Assembly (NCBI RefSeq): GCF_050908235.1 | Contig: NZ_CP194340.1 | Direction: 5' to 3' (one strand) | DNA from: Pseudoramibacter alactolyticus | GTDB lineage: Bacteria > Bacillota > Clostridia > Eubacteriales > Eubacteriaceae | DNA length: 64,000 nucleotides | Shown here: positions 1 to 8,105 of the stretch, in pieces | Numbering within the stretch: position 1 is the first letter of the stretch | How the letters are laid out: every line of letters begins with the position of its first letter | Made by a program: the position numbers and the translations under genes | The notes under the pieces: generated by a model | The model's database searches: none | What the model saw: only the letters and a program-made list of their open reading frames with translations | What the model was told of the DNA's origin: nothing

Positions 1-940
1 TGCGCAGCCGCAGGGGGGTGTAGGCGTCGAGCACCCCGAGAATCGACAGGATACTTAAACTCGACGGCACGACCATCACAATGAGCACGATCACGGTCTT
101 GCGCCCCATGCTTTCCCGGGGCAGACGGCGGTTAAAAAACCAAAAACAAAACGACAAGCCCATCAGCCCGTACACAAAGGTCGTGATCCCCATGAGGGTG
201 AGCACATACAGATTGCTGCCGGCGCCGGCAAGCTGGGCCACGAGCAGCCCTATCAGCACGATAAAAAGAAAATCCCGCAGAGATTTCGGCAGCCGCCAAT
301 GACTGAGCGGCAGCACCCGAGGCTGTGCGATCTGAAGCCGCGCCAGTATCAAATCGAGCAGCAAGTTAAGGATCCAGCTGATGCCAAAGGGAATGAGCAG
401 CACCATGGTTGGAAAATCCCGCTTCATCTGGACGAGTGCCTGTCCAAATACCTTGGCCGTCCGGCCGATCTGTGCGGCACTGTAATGTCCTGCCGCCGCA
501 TAAACCTTGAGCCATTGGGCGGTCGCTGTTTGCATCTGACGAAAAAAGACCTGCACAAAGGCGTGCCCCGTCACCGCCTGATAGATGATCATCAGCCCAA
601 TCAAAAAGACCAAACAGCCGAAATAACCGAGACCGATTCGCCGGAAGCCGTCCGCCCCCTTGCTCAGGCCGTAGCCCAGCGCACAGCCCACCAGCAAAAA
701 ATACAGCGCAAAGCTGATGCCGGCCCCGACGCCGACGATCGCCGCCAGCAGGGCCATCGCGCCGAGACTGGCCGTGACCGCCGCCGCCAGACGCTGCCGC
801 ACCGCCAAAACGGCGATCGGCAGCGCCGATAAAAGATAAAAAAAGATCATCAGGGGAAAGTGCAGCGACAACAGCGATAGAACCACTGCGGCTGCAGCTG
901 TCGCTATTCCCTCCGTGATCGCCTGTGGTTTCAAATGCAT
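1..940 (-). CDS. DUF2232 (YybS-like) multi-pass membrane protein, 3' end cut by window edge
   Basis: About 313 residues are readable from ATG at 940 to the window edge, with no stop. The start has a GAGG box 6 bases upstream. The protein is a chain of hydrophobic helices (near residues 12-50, 60-90, 105-125, 185-205, 235-290) with short charged loops, like the DUF2232/YybS family. Its place downstream of rpsF-ssb-rpsR supports this, because Bacillus yybS lies beside the same genes. The family has no well-established biochemical role. The plus-strand reading frames here are shadows of this gene. Confidence 0.75.
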   Translation of the reverse strand, partial: MHLKPQAITEGIATAAAAVVLSLLSLHFPLMIFFYLLSALPIAVLAVRQRLAAAVTASLGAMALLAAIVGVGAGISFALYFLLVGCALGYGLSKGADGFRRIGLGYFGCLVFLIGLMIIYQAVTGHAFVQVFFRQMQTATAQWLKVYAAAGHYSAAQIGRTAKVFGQALVQMKRDFPTMVLLIPFGISWILNLLLDLILARLQIAQPRVLPLSHWRLPKSLRDFLFIVLIGLLVAQLAGAGSNLYVLTLMGITTFVYGLMGLSFCFWFFNRRLPRESMGRKTVIVLIVMVVPSSLSILSILGVLDAYTPLRLR

Positions 941-1158
941 GAAATCCTCGATTCTCTGATTAATTCATTTCAATTGACAAATGCTCGCGACCCTGTTGCC
1001 TCATGAAAAGCCGCCATGCCAAACCAAACGCCGTCATCATATGACTGTTTATTATAACATATCCCGCCAAAAATCGAGAATTTAATTTTGATCTCAGTTC
1101 TCTGTGATTCAATGAATGCTGCAAAGATCACATTAAAAATATCAGGAGGTGGCGCTGA

Positions 1159-1428
1159 ATGCTTCGCTATTATCTTCAGGTTTTCGGCCGGGTCCAGGGT
1201 GTCGGCTTTCGCTACACCGCCGCCCAGCTGGCCAGGGCCTATGCCCTCACCGGCTGGGCCCGAAATTGCTATGACGGTTCGGTGGAACTGGAGATTCAGG
1301 GGGATCCCGCCGATATCGATTTATTTATCAGACAATTGAACGATCATAGGTGGATTCGCATCGACCGCATCACCCGGGAGAAGCGCCCGCTCTCCGCAGG
1401 TGAAAAGGAATTTTGTGTGCGCTATTAA
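1159..1428 (+). CDS. acyP: Acylphosphatase
   Basis: An 89-residue protein, the usual family size. It hydrolyses carboxyl-phosphate bonds such as acetyl or carbamoyl phosphate. The signature GRVQGVGFR (residues 10-18) ends in the catalytic, phosphate-binding Arg18, and GWARN carries the catalytic Asn36. A strong AGGAGG box precedes the ATG. It is a single gene pointing against its neighbours, separated from rpsR by a bidirectional terminator. A longer overlapping frame starting at 1088 is a shadow. Confidence 0.93.
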   Translation: MLRYYLQVFGRVQGVGFRYTAAQLARAYALTGWARNCYDGSVELEIQGDPADIDLFIRQLNDHRWIRIDRITREKRPLSAGEKEFCVRY

Positions 1429-1448
1429 CCCAATAACATCAACGGCAA

Positions 1449-1481
1449 TAAAAAAACAGAAGGAATTTCCTTCTGTTTTTT
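1449..1481. terminator. Bidirectional rho-independent terminator between acyP and rpsR
   Basis: ACAGAAGGA and TCCTTCTGT form a 9-bp stem with a 3-base loop. An A-run lies before it and a T-run after it, so it can end transcription of acyP (+) and of the rpsF-ssb-rpsR operon (-). Confidence 0.85.
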
Positions 1482-1503
1482 GAATTCGGTTATGAATAAC
1501 GGC

Positions 1504-1728
1504 TTAGTCTGCCTGATAGGGCAGCAGCGCCATGTTGCGGGCGCGGTTAACCGCTTGGGTAATCTTGCGCTGGTGCTTGGCGCAGGCACCGGTGGCCCGT
1601 CTCGGTAAAATTTTGCCTCTTTCAGAAATGTATTTCTTTAAGGTGGCAATGTCTTTGTAATCCACGACCATGTCTTCGTGTTCGCAGAATTCGCAGACCT
1701 TTCTTCTTCTTCTAAATGGTCTCGGCAT
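1504..1728 (-). CDS. rpsR: 30S ribosomal protein bS18
   Basis: A 74-residue basic protein that binds the 16S rRNA platform together with S6. The N-terminal CEFCEHE motif suggests the zinc-ligand type of S18. The core (KYISERGKILPRR, then a GACAKHQR segment) is canonical. It is the last gene of the rpsF-ssb-rpsR operon, 11 bases after ssb, and is followed by a terminator. Confidence 0.98.
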   Translation of the reverse strand: MPRPFRRRRKVCEFCEHEDMVVDYKDIATLKKYISERGKILPRRATGACAKHQRKITQAVNRARNMALLPYQAD

Positions 1729-1739
1729 AATTTTCTCCT

Positions 1740-2183
1740 TTAGAACGGAACATCGTCATCGTCTGCCATCAGATGAAATTCATCGTCCATATCATCATCC
1801 AACGGCATGTTGTTTTGCGGCGCCGGCTGACTGCTGCGATTATTGCTGTAACCGCCGCCGCTGGCGTCATTGCGGCTGCCGATAAAGTCAAACTCTTCCA
1901 GAACCACCTCGGTGACGTAGCGCTTGCTGCCGTCCTGGGCCTGGTAATTCCGCGTTTGCAGGCGGCCGTTGAGCGCGATCTGGCGCCCCTTGCTCAGATA
2001 CTGGCTGATGACTTCCGCCTGTTTCCCCCAAGCAACCACATTAAAGAAATCGGCGGTGGGCTGGCCGTCTCTTTGGAAACGCCTGTCCACTGCGACTGCA
2101 AAAGTCGTCATCGAAGTGCCGCTCGCCGTCGAGCGCAATTCCGGATCGCGGGCTAATCGGCCAACCAGCATGACTTTGTTCAT
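1740..2183 (-). CDS. ssb: Single-stranded DNA-binding protein
   Basis: A 147-residue protein. The OB-fold (about residues 1-105) opens with MNKVMLVGRLARDPELR. A Gly/Ser/Asn/Gln-rich linker follows, then an acidic tail ending DDDVPF, the docking tip for replication and repair partners. It coats single-stranded DNA at forks. It lies between rpsF and rpsR, as in most Firmicutes. Confidence 0.98.
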   Translation of the reverse strand: MNKVMLVGRLARDPELRSTASGTSMTTFAVAVDRRFQRDGQPTADFFNVVAWGKQAEVISQYLSKGRQIALNGRLQTRNYQAQDGSKRYVTEVVLEEFDFIGSRNDASGGGYSNNRSSQPAPQNNMPLDDDMDDEFHLMADDDDVPF

Positions 2184-2204
2184 GGTTCTATCCTTTCTCT
2201 TTCC

Positions 2205-2492
2205 TTATTTTTCCTTGGCAATGATGATATCGCGGATATAGCTATCGTTGATCAGGTACAGATGGTTCAAGTCGTCCAGAACGGAATTTTCCGCCTTGAA
2301 GTCGATCACGACATAGTAACCGTCTGTATACTTGTTGTCGATCGTGTAAGCCAGTTTGCGGCTACCCCATTCGTCGACGTTTTCCACCTCACCCGCTTTT
2401 TCGATGATGGCTTTCACGCGGGCGACTTCGGCATCGATCGCTTCCTTTTCCAATTCCGGTACTAAAACAAACATGGTTTCGTAGGCCTTCAT
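2205..2492 (-). CDS. rpsF: 30S ribosomal protein bS6
   Basis: A 95-residue protein starting MKAYETMFVLVPELE. It partners S18 in the small subunit. The GGAGG box upstream of the ATG is strong. It is the first gene of the rpsF-ssb-rpsR operon. Its leader holds GC-rich inverted repeats (separate entry). Confidence 0.98.
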   Translation of the reverse strand: MKAYETMFVLVPELEKEAIDAEVARVKAIIEKAGEVENVDEWGSRKLAYTIDNKYTDGYYVVIDFKAENSVLDDLNHLYLINDSYIRDIIIAKEK

Positions 2493-2504
2493 GGTTTCAC
2501 CTCC

Positions 2505-2605
2505 TTATGGTCTTTTGGTACAGGGTTGGACTGCCCTGCGGCAGGGGTGTGCCTGCTTCGTGCCGGATTTCGCCGGCGTCAGCGCATACCCTCTGTACAA
2601 GGATA
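2505..2605 (-). promoter_or_regulatory. Structured leader of rpsF, possible S6:S18 autoregulatory RNA
   Basis: Read on the minus strand, the leader holds a hairpin with arms GCCGG/CCGGC and a second one built on CCCTGC/GCAGGG, just before the rpsF ribosome binding site. Many bacteria control rpsF operons with an RNA element bound by the S6:S18 complex. The position and stems fit, but I could not match the consensus in detail. Confidence 0.35.
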
Positions 2606-2651
2606 CTTGTAGCTTTCTAATTATATCAGATTTTACGCCGCAATCAAGCTT

Positions 2652-2858
2652 TTATTCTGCTTTTTCTTCCGCCGCTTCGAGTATTTTTTTAAGCATGCGC
2701 TCAAATTTCTGCCGCGGCAGCATCACGATATGCCCGCAGCCGGTGCAGCGGATTTTGATATCGGCGCCCATGCGGATGATTTCCCACGCATTGGTGCCGC
2801 AGGGATGCTGCTTTTTCATCATCACAATGTCCCCAAGAGCATATTGTTTTTTTTCCAT
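2652..2858 (-). CDS. DUF951 family small protein
   Basis: A 68-residue protein starting MEKKQYALGD. Its core CGTNAWEIIRMGADIKIRC followed by TGCGHIVMLPR is typical of DUF951 (YyzM-like) proteins encoded near parAB in Firmicutes. Three cysteines (CGT, CTGC) could bind metal, though this is not proven. I chose ATG 2858; a GTG at 2867 is only two bases from the GGAGGG box. The function is unknown. Confidence 0.85.
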   Translation of the reverse strand: MEKKQYALGDIVMMKKQHPCGTNAWEIIRMGADIKIRCTGCGHIVMLPRQKFERMLKKILEAAEEKAE

Positions 2859-2878
2859 TATCGACACGTCCCTCCTTT

Positions 2879-3751
2879 TTAATCGGCTGCATTTTGTTCG
2901 ACGATCATTTTCTTCTTCGGCGCCTTGATCCGGGCGGTCGCCATCGCCGCCATTAAAATTTGGCGCATTTGAGCCTCCGCCGCTACCCGATGGGCCGCAT
3001 CGCTTTTTACATAAACCCGGATGGTCACCGCGTCTTTATCCATCTGGGCCACGCCCCCCACCTGGGGTCTTTCCGGAAAATGCTCGGCATCGTCGCTCTT
3101 GTAAACCTCGTCGCAGACGCGGTTGGCCACATCGATCGCCCGGGCAACATCCTCGCCATAGGCAATATCGATATCCACGCCATGGCTGAGCAGTCCCCGG
3201 GAATGGTTCACCAAATGATTGATTTCCCCGTTGCGGATCATGAAAAGACTGCCGTCAATCAGGCGCACCTTGGTCATCATCGTGCCGATGTTTTCCACCA
3301 CGCCGTAGTGATCGTCCTCGATCTCGACGTAATCCCCCACGTAAAACTGCTCCTGAAACACGATAAAGAAACCGCAGATCAGATCCTCGACGATGCGCTT
3401 GGCCCCGAAACCAATGGCCACCGTTCCGACGCCGGCCACGGTCAGCAGCGCCCCGACATTGACAAAATACGAGAAGATCAGCAAGATCCCGCAGACCATG
3501 ATCACCGTGTTGACGGCCGATTTGGTCACCTTGGCCATGGTTCGGTTGCGCTTGGCGTCCTGCAGGGTGGTAACCGCGGTTTTCTTGCGGATGACAAAAA
3601 TGCTCTGGGTGACCTTGTCGGCAATGCGCATGGCGATGAGCATGATCACCAGTGTCACCGCCACTGAAATGAGTTTGCTGATGATCACCGTCGTGTTGAT
3701 GTCGCCCACAAATTTCCAGAATACCGATGCAAATGTTGCGTTCTTGCCCAT
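2879..3751 (-). CDS. MscS-family small-conductance mechanosensitive channel
   Basis: A 290-residue protein, close to E. coli MscS (286). Two N-terminal hydrophobic helices are followed by the pore helix around residues 110-140 (VGTVAIGFGAKRIVEDLICG) and a cytoplasmic beta domain (YVGDYVEI, then GVVENIGTMMTKV). Such channels open under membrane tension and release solutes in hypo-osmotic shock. The AAGGAG box is well placed. An mscS gene next to parB and DUF951 is common in Firmicutes. Confidence 0.93.
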   Translation of the reverse strand: MGKNATFASVFWKFVGDINTTVIISKLISVAVTLVIMLIAMRIADKVTQSIFVIRKKTAVTTLQDAKRNRTMAKVTKSAVNTVIMVCGILLIFSYFVNVGALLTVAGVGTVAIGFGAKRIVEDLICGFFIVFQEQFYVGDYVEIEDDHYGVVENIGTMMTKVRLIDGSLFMIRNGEINHLVNHSRGLLSHGVDIDIAYGEDVARAIDVANRVCDEVYKSDDAEHFPERPQVGGVAQMDKDAVTIRVYVKSDAAHRVAAEAQMRQILMAAMATARIKAPKKKMIVEQNAAD

Positions 3752-3834
3752 AATTCTCCTTTAATTGGTTCAGTTTTTGCCAGGATTCTAAAAAATGCAG
3801 CCGAAGCTGCATTGGAATACGCTTTGCTGATCGC

Positions 3835-4776
3835 TTACTGCCCATCGCCCTGATCTTTTTTCTTACGGATCTTTTTCGGATCGATCCAGCCCGGGCTTTC
3901 GCCGTCCTGACGCTTGGCCGGCTTTCTCATCCGCCGTTCCTGAAGGGCGGCCGCCCGCTCTTTACGCCTTTCTTCCCTCATGACTTTTTCAACCATTTTG
4001 TCCGTAACGGGCGAAAAGGCTTCCGTCTCGATAATCGAAGGCGATTCCACATCGCTGAACGGATCTTTCCGGGTCGGGCGCCCCATGCGTTCGCGATCGG
4101 CCGCCCGCCATCTGACTTTTGACACTGAAGCGGATGCCGCCGATTTAACCGGTGCCGCCGCCATGGTCGCTGCTCTCTGAGCTTCGGTTTCCGCCTGTTC
4201 GGCCTGGAGTTTTTCTGCCAGAGCTTTGCGCCGGCGTTCTTTGGCTTCGGTGGCTTCCCGCTGTTTTTTGCCCAGCATAAATCCGATGGACTGCAGCGCC
4301 ACCATCAGCGCCAACACCATCAGGAAAAAGGCAATCATCGGCACCTTCGCGCCCATGACATGATAAATCACCCCATAGGGGAAGTACAAAAACAGCGTCG
4401 GCGCGATGCCAAAGGTCAGCCCGTTCCACACGCCGGCAAAGGATGCGTTGCCGCCAAATTGCATGATTAACAGTGCAATGACTGTGAACAGCACCGTCGG
4501 CAGCATGCACAGCAGCAGATACGGTCCGTAATTTCGGTCGTCGTCATCGGTGGAATTGGCAAAGGCTTTATAGGTGAAGAACACCCAATAGGCTGCCACG
4601 ATGGCCAAGGCGGCAATGCCAAATCCCAAAGGATACCGGTCATCGCCTCTCGCGGTCTGAATGACGTCTAAAACGCCTTTGAGCACCAGGATAATCAATA
4701 AATTAAAAATATTCCCGATGAGTGCCGTCGTCAATGAATTGATTTTTCGCCGAATATGAAATTTTCTCGAATTCAT
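3835..4776 (-). CDS. Unrecognised membrane protein with basic coiled-coil tail
   Basis: A 313-residue protein I do not recognise. The N-terminal half has about five hydrophobic helices (near residues 13-37, 50-70, 87-107, 118-138, 142-166). A charged, Ala/Glu/Arg-rich stretch that should form a coiled coil follows (about 170-205), then a long basic tail ending in a KKIRKKK-type segment. The AGGAGG box fits the ATG. It sits 9 bases after parB, probably in the same operon. A chromosome-segregation or envelope role would be a guess from position. Confidence 0.8.
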   Translation of the reverse strand: MNSRKFHIRRKINSLTTALIGNIFNLLIILVLKGVLDVIQTARGDDRYPLGFGIAALAIVAAYWVFFTYKAFANSTDDDDRNYGPYLLLCMLPTVLFTVIALLIMQFGGNASFAGVWNGLTFGIAPTLFLYFPYGVIYHVMGAKVPMIAFFLMVLALMVALQSIGFMLGKKQREATEAKERRRKALAEKLQAEQAETEAQRAATMAAAPVKSAASASVSKVRWRAADRERMGRPTRKDPFSDVESPSIIETEAFSPVTDKMVEKVMREERRKERAAALQERRMRKPAKRQDGESPGWIDPKKIRKKKDQGDGQ

Positions 4777-4785
4777 GCAAACCTC

Positions 4786-5688
4786 CTATTTTAATAAATC
4801 CAAAATGCGATTCAGATCCTCCAGGGAATAGTATGCCAGTTCGATCTTGCCCTTTCCTTTTTTCCCTTGGGGAATGATGCGCACACCTGTCTTAAATTGA
4901 TCGCGCAGATGATCCTCCACGTCGACGATATAAGGATCTCGCTCGATTTTCGGCCGAGGTTTTTTCGGATTTTTGAGCGCCTGCACTTTTTTCTCGGTTT
5001 CACGAACCGAATATTTTTTCTGAACAATCTCTTTAGCCAGGACCGCCATCTGCCTGGGATCCTCCAATCCCAAAAGAGCCCGCGCATGACCCGACGACAA
5101 TAGGTCTTCCAATACCATTTCCCGGACCGACTCCGGCAGCTTGAGCAGCCGCATGGTGTTGGTGACGGCGGTCCGGCTTTTCCCAATGCGGATGCCGATC
5201 TCCCCCTGAGTCAGATGATAGGCCTTGGTCAAATGCTCATAGGCCATTGCTTCTTCAATGGGGTTCAGATCTTCCCGCTGCACATTTTCGATCAGCGCGA
5301 TTTCAATCACGTCCCGGGCGGGCAAATCCCTAACGATCACCGGCACCTGCTTGAGCCCAGCTATCCTGGACGCCCGCCATCGTCTTTCCCCGGCGATAAT
5401 CGAATAGCCTTTATCCTCCGGCTTGACGACCAAAGGCTGCAAAATGCCGTGCTCCCGAATGGAGACCGACAGCTCTTCTAAAGCCTGTTTGTCAAATTGC
5501 TTTCGCGGCTGCCCCTTGCTCGGCCTGATTTTGTCAATCGCCACTTCAAAGACCAGCTGATCCGGCGCCGGAGCTTCTGAACCGGCCTGATCGCCGGCGA
5601 TAATATCGCCGCTGTCATCAAAATGCACATCCTCGGAAATGAGGGCGGCCAGTCCCTTGCCCAGCCCCTTGTGTTTACGCGTTGCCAT
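4786..5688 (-). CDS. parB: Chromosome partitioning protein ParB (Spo0J)
   Basis: A 300-residue CTP-dependent DNA clamp that loads at parS and spreads to organise the origin region. It shows the N-terminal KGLGKGLAALI helix that contacts ParA, GERRWRASR in the CTPase/ParB domain (about 95-105), NVQREDLNPIEEA, the helix-turn-helix near IGIRIGKSRTAV, and a C-terminal dimer domain. I placed the start at ATG 5688 (GGGAGG box), 14 bases inside parA; an in-frame extension to 5763 lacks family similarity. Confidence 0.97.
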   Translation of the reverse strand: MATRKHKGLGKGLAALISEDVHFDDSGDIIAGDQAGSEAPAPDQLVFEVAIDKIRPSKGQPRKQFDKQALEELSVSIREHGILQPLVVKPEDKGYSIIAGERRWRASRIAGLKQVPVIVRDLPARDVIEIALIENVQREDLNPIEEAMAYEHLTKAYHLTQGEIGIRIGKSRTAVTNTMRLLKLPESVREMVLEDLLSSGHARALLGLEDPRQMAVLAKEIVQKKYSVRETEKKVQALKNPKKPRPKIERDPYIVDVEDHLRDQFKTGVRIIPQGKKGKGKIELAYYSLEDLNRILDLLK

Positions 5689-6457
5689 GTTGCTGCCTCC
5701 CGATAAATTCCTTGGCAAATTCCTGATACGCGGCAGACCCCCTGGATCTGGGCGCGTATTCAAAAATGGTCTCGCCGTAACTCGGCGCCTCGGCCAGACG
5801 AATATTTCTCGGAATCTTTGTATGATACACCTTGTTTCTGAAATAATCCGTCACTTCATCAGACACCTGCATGGATAAATTAGTCCGCCTGTCGTACATG
5901 GTAAGTAAAACCCCTTCGATATCCAGGGCGGGATTCAATCCTTTTTTAACCAAACTGATGGTGCTGATCAGCTGTCCCACCCCTTCCAGCGCATAATATT
6001 CGCATTGAATGGGAATGAGCACCGAGTCGGAAGCGGCCAGCGCGTTGATCGTCAACAGCCCCAGCGAAGGCGGGCAATCGATAAAGACAAAATCGTAATA
6101 ATCTTTGATCGGCGTGATCACCTTGCGCAATTTGGTTTCCCGCTGGGCCATTTTGGTCAGCTCGATCTCCGAACCGGCCAGCTCGATATTCGACGGCAAA
6201 ATGTTTAACCGGTCATATCCCGTGGTTAAAATGATCTCCCGCAAATCTAAATCGCCAATCAGCGCGTCGTAAATACTCTTTTCAAGCTGATTTTTATCCA
6301 GCCCAAAACCACTCGTCGTGTTGCCCTGGGGATCGATATCGACGGTCAGCACGCGGTAGCCGTCCATGCTCAGCGCTGTTGTCAAATTCATGCAGGTAGT
6401 CGTCTTGCCGACGCCGCCTTTTTGATTAAAGATCGCGACGACTTTTGATCTTGACAT
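5675..6457 (-). CDS. parA: Chromosome partitioning ATPase ParA (Soj)
   Basis: A 260-residue Walker-type ATPase that works with ParB on origin segregation and, in Bacillus, modulates DnaA. The deviant Walker A KGGVGKTT lies at about residues 11-18, and FIDCPPSLG is the switch region. The start at ATG 6457 (MSRSKVVAIF) has an AAAGGA box; a longer version from 6499 adds 14 unlikely residues. It overlaps parB by 14 bases, so the two are probably translationally coupled. Confidence 0.97.
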   Translation of the reverse strand: MSRSKVVAIFNQKGGVGKTTTCMNLTTALSMDGYRVLTVDIDPQGNTTSGFGLDKNQLEKSIYDALIGDLDLREIILTTGYDRLNILPSNIELAGSEIELTKMAQRETKLRKVITPIKDYYDFVFIDCPPSLGLLTINALAASDSVLIPIQCEYYALEGVGQLISTISLVKKGLNPALDIEGVLLTMYDRRTNLSMQVSDEVTDYFRNKVYHTKIPRNIRLAEAPSYGETIFEYAPRSRGSAAYQEFAKEFIGRQQHGNA

Positions 6458-6500
6458 GGGATTCCTTTCTTTGTTTCGCATTCCGGAACGATTCGGCATC

Positions 6501-7337
6501 TTATTTTGGAATGGTGATGGTAATCACAATGCGATCATCTTTTTCCGTCTCTTTGTATTTGGCCGACCGCTTGTTTTCCTTTACCACTTTAAAAGCCGAT
6601 TTGATGGTGTTGATATAAATCTGCGCATTAATGAAGGATTTAACGCGTGCTTTTTTGCCCGGGGTAATTTTTTCATCGTAATTATTGATCATCACCTCTT
6701 CACGGACTTTTTCAACCAGGGCCTCGGTTTTTTTGACATTCAAATCCTGTTTATGAATTTGTTCAATCACTTCCCGCTGGATGGCCTCGTCCGGAATTTT
6801 GAGCAATGCCCGGGCATGCCTTTCCGACAGCTGATTTGTTTTCACCGCCTGAATCACCTGATCGTCCAATTTCAGCAGCCGGATTTTATTGGCCACAAAA
6901 GACTGGGATTTGCCGATGAGGGCCGCCACCTGCTCCTGGGTCATATCGTAATATTTGATCAGCTGCCGGTAGCTTTCCGCCTCCTCGAAAAAGCTCAAAT
7001 CCTCCCGCTGCACATTCTCGATGATGGCGATCACCGCCGAATCCTTGTCGCTGATGGTGACCTCCATTGCCGGGATCTCCTGCATTCCCGCCAATTTGGA
7101 CGCTCGAAGCCGCCGCTCCCCGGAAACCAGTTCATAAAGCTCATTATCGACCTTCCGCACCTGAATCGGCTGAATGACCCCAAAGGTCCGAATGGATTCC
7201 GCCAGTTCGGTCAGACTTTCATCTTTAAAAGTTTTCCGAGGCTGATTGGGATTGGGAATAATCTGTTCCATCGGAATGAGGATCACGGCACTTTGCGTTT
7301 TGGGTTTTTCTTTCAGGTCTTTCTTTTTCTTTCGCAT
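6501..7337 (-). CDS. noc: Second ParB-family protein, likely nucleoid occlusion factor Noc
   Basis: A 278-residue ParB paralogue upstream of parA, exactly where Bacillus noc lies (rsmG-noc-parA-parB). It has a lysine-rich N-terminus, the CTPase motif GERRLRASK, NVQREDLSFFEEA and a helix-turn-helix around IGKSQSFVANKIR. Noc proteins bind their own sites and block septation over the nucleoid, using an N-terminal amphipathic helix for the membrane. That helix is not obvious here, so a second ParB role remains possible. Confidence 0.85.
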   Translation of the reverse strand: MRKKKKDLKEKPKTQSAVILIPMEQIIPNPNQPRKTFKDESLTELAESIRTFGVIQPIQVRKVDNELYELVSGERRLRASKLAGMQEIPAMEVTISDKDSAVIAIIENVQREDLSFFEEAESYRQLIKYYDMTQEQVAALIGKSQSFVANKIRLLKLDDQVIQAVKTNQLSERHARALLKIPDEAIQREVIEQIHKQDLNVKKTEALVEKVREEVMINNYDEKITPGKKARVKSFINAQIYINTIKSAFKVVKENKRSAKYKETEKDDRIVITITIPK

Positions 7338-7351
7338 TTAAGACTCCCAGG

Positions 7352-7365
7352 GTTTCACGTGAAAC
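7352..7365. promoter_or_regulatory. parS centromere site 1
   Basis: GTTTCACGTGAAAC is a perfect 14-bp palindrome that matches the core of the bacterial parS consensus. It lies between rsmG and noc, about 7 kb from oriC, where ParB/parS sites cluster. Confidence 0.93.
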
Positions 7366-7370
7366 GGATG

Positions 7371-8105
7371 CTAACACAACGGCTTTTTCTTAATCTGTCC
7401 GTAATTTCGAGGGTATTGTGCCGGCGTCCGCCCATTTTTTATACACTGAATTATAACATGAAACGCCGTGTTTTTCAGTAGTAAATTCTGAGATACCCGG
7501 ATCTCTCCGCCGCCAAGCGTCTCGACGCCGTCGATCGCCGCGTCGATTTCCTCCCGATATTTTTCGCCCTTCCAGGCGTAAAACGTGCCGCCGGTCCGGA
7601 CCAAGGGCAGGCAAAGCTCGCTCAAAATGCCGTAGGCCGCCACGGCCCGGGAACACGCCGCGTCAAATCGCTCGCGGTACGCCGGATTTTTTCCCAGCGC
7701 CTCGGCCCGGGCCGCCGTCAATTCGATGTTCGCAAGCCCGAGATCCGCCGCAATTTTTTCCACTGCCTTCACTTTTTTAGCCGTCGCATCAACCAATACA
7801 AATTGCTTTTGCGGATAAGCGATGGCTAACGGAATGCCCGGAAACCCGCCGCCGGTGCCGACGTCAATAATCCGCTGATCCGCCGGCGTCAGCGGGCAGG
7901 CCAGCGAATCCAGCAGATGCTTTTCCACAAAAGCGTTGTCGTCGGTGATCCGGGTCAAATTGATGTGTTCGTTCACGGCCTTCAGACTTTCCATAAAGCG
8001 ATACAATTTCTCCAGCTGCCCCTCGCTCAGCGAAACGGGCAAGGCCGATGCGATGCGCTTTTTAAATGCATTGATCTCCACACTATTCTCCTCGATGATT
8101 TTCAA
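7371..8105 (-). CDS. rsmG: 16S rRNA (guanine-527-N7)-methyltransferase RsmG
   Basis: A 244-residue SAM-dependent methyltransferase (GidB) acting on G527 of 16S rRNA. It shows HLLDSLACPL, the SAM motif DVGTGGGFPGIPLAIA (about residues 80-95) and CSRAVAAYG. It starts 23 bases inside the end of mnmG, so the two are probably coupled. Loss of rsmG gives low-level streptomycin resistance in other bacteria. Confidence 0.97.
   Translation of the reverse strand: MKIIEENSVEINAFKKRIASALPVSLSEGQLEKLYRFMESLKAVNEHINLTRITDDNAFVEKHLLDSLACPLTPADQRIIDVGTGGGFPGIPLAIAYPQKQFVLVDATAKKVKAVEKIAADLGLANIELTAARAEALGKNPAYRERFDAACSRAVAAYGILSELCLPLVRTGGTFYAWKGEKYREEIDAAIDGVETLGGGEIRVSQNLLLKNTAFHVIIQCIKNGRTPAQYPRNYGQIKKKPLC

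Noticed and set aside
299..832. 177-codon plus-strand frame
   Set aside because: The minus strand encodes a continuous DUF2232 membrane protein through the same bases.
6456..7481. 341-codon plus-strand frame
   Set aside because: Antisense shadow of the noc-like gene.
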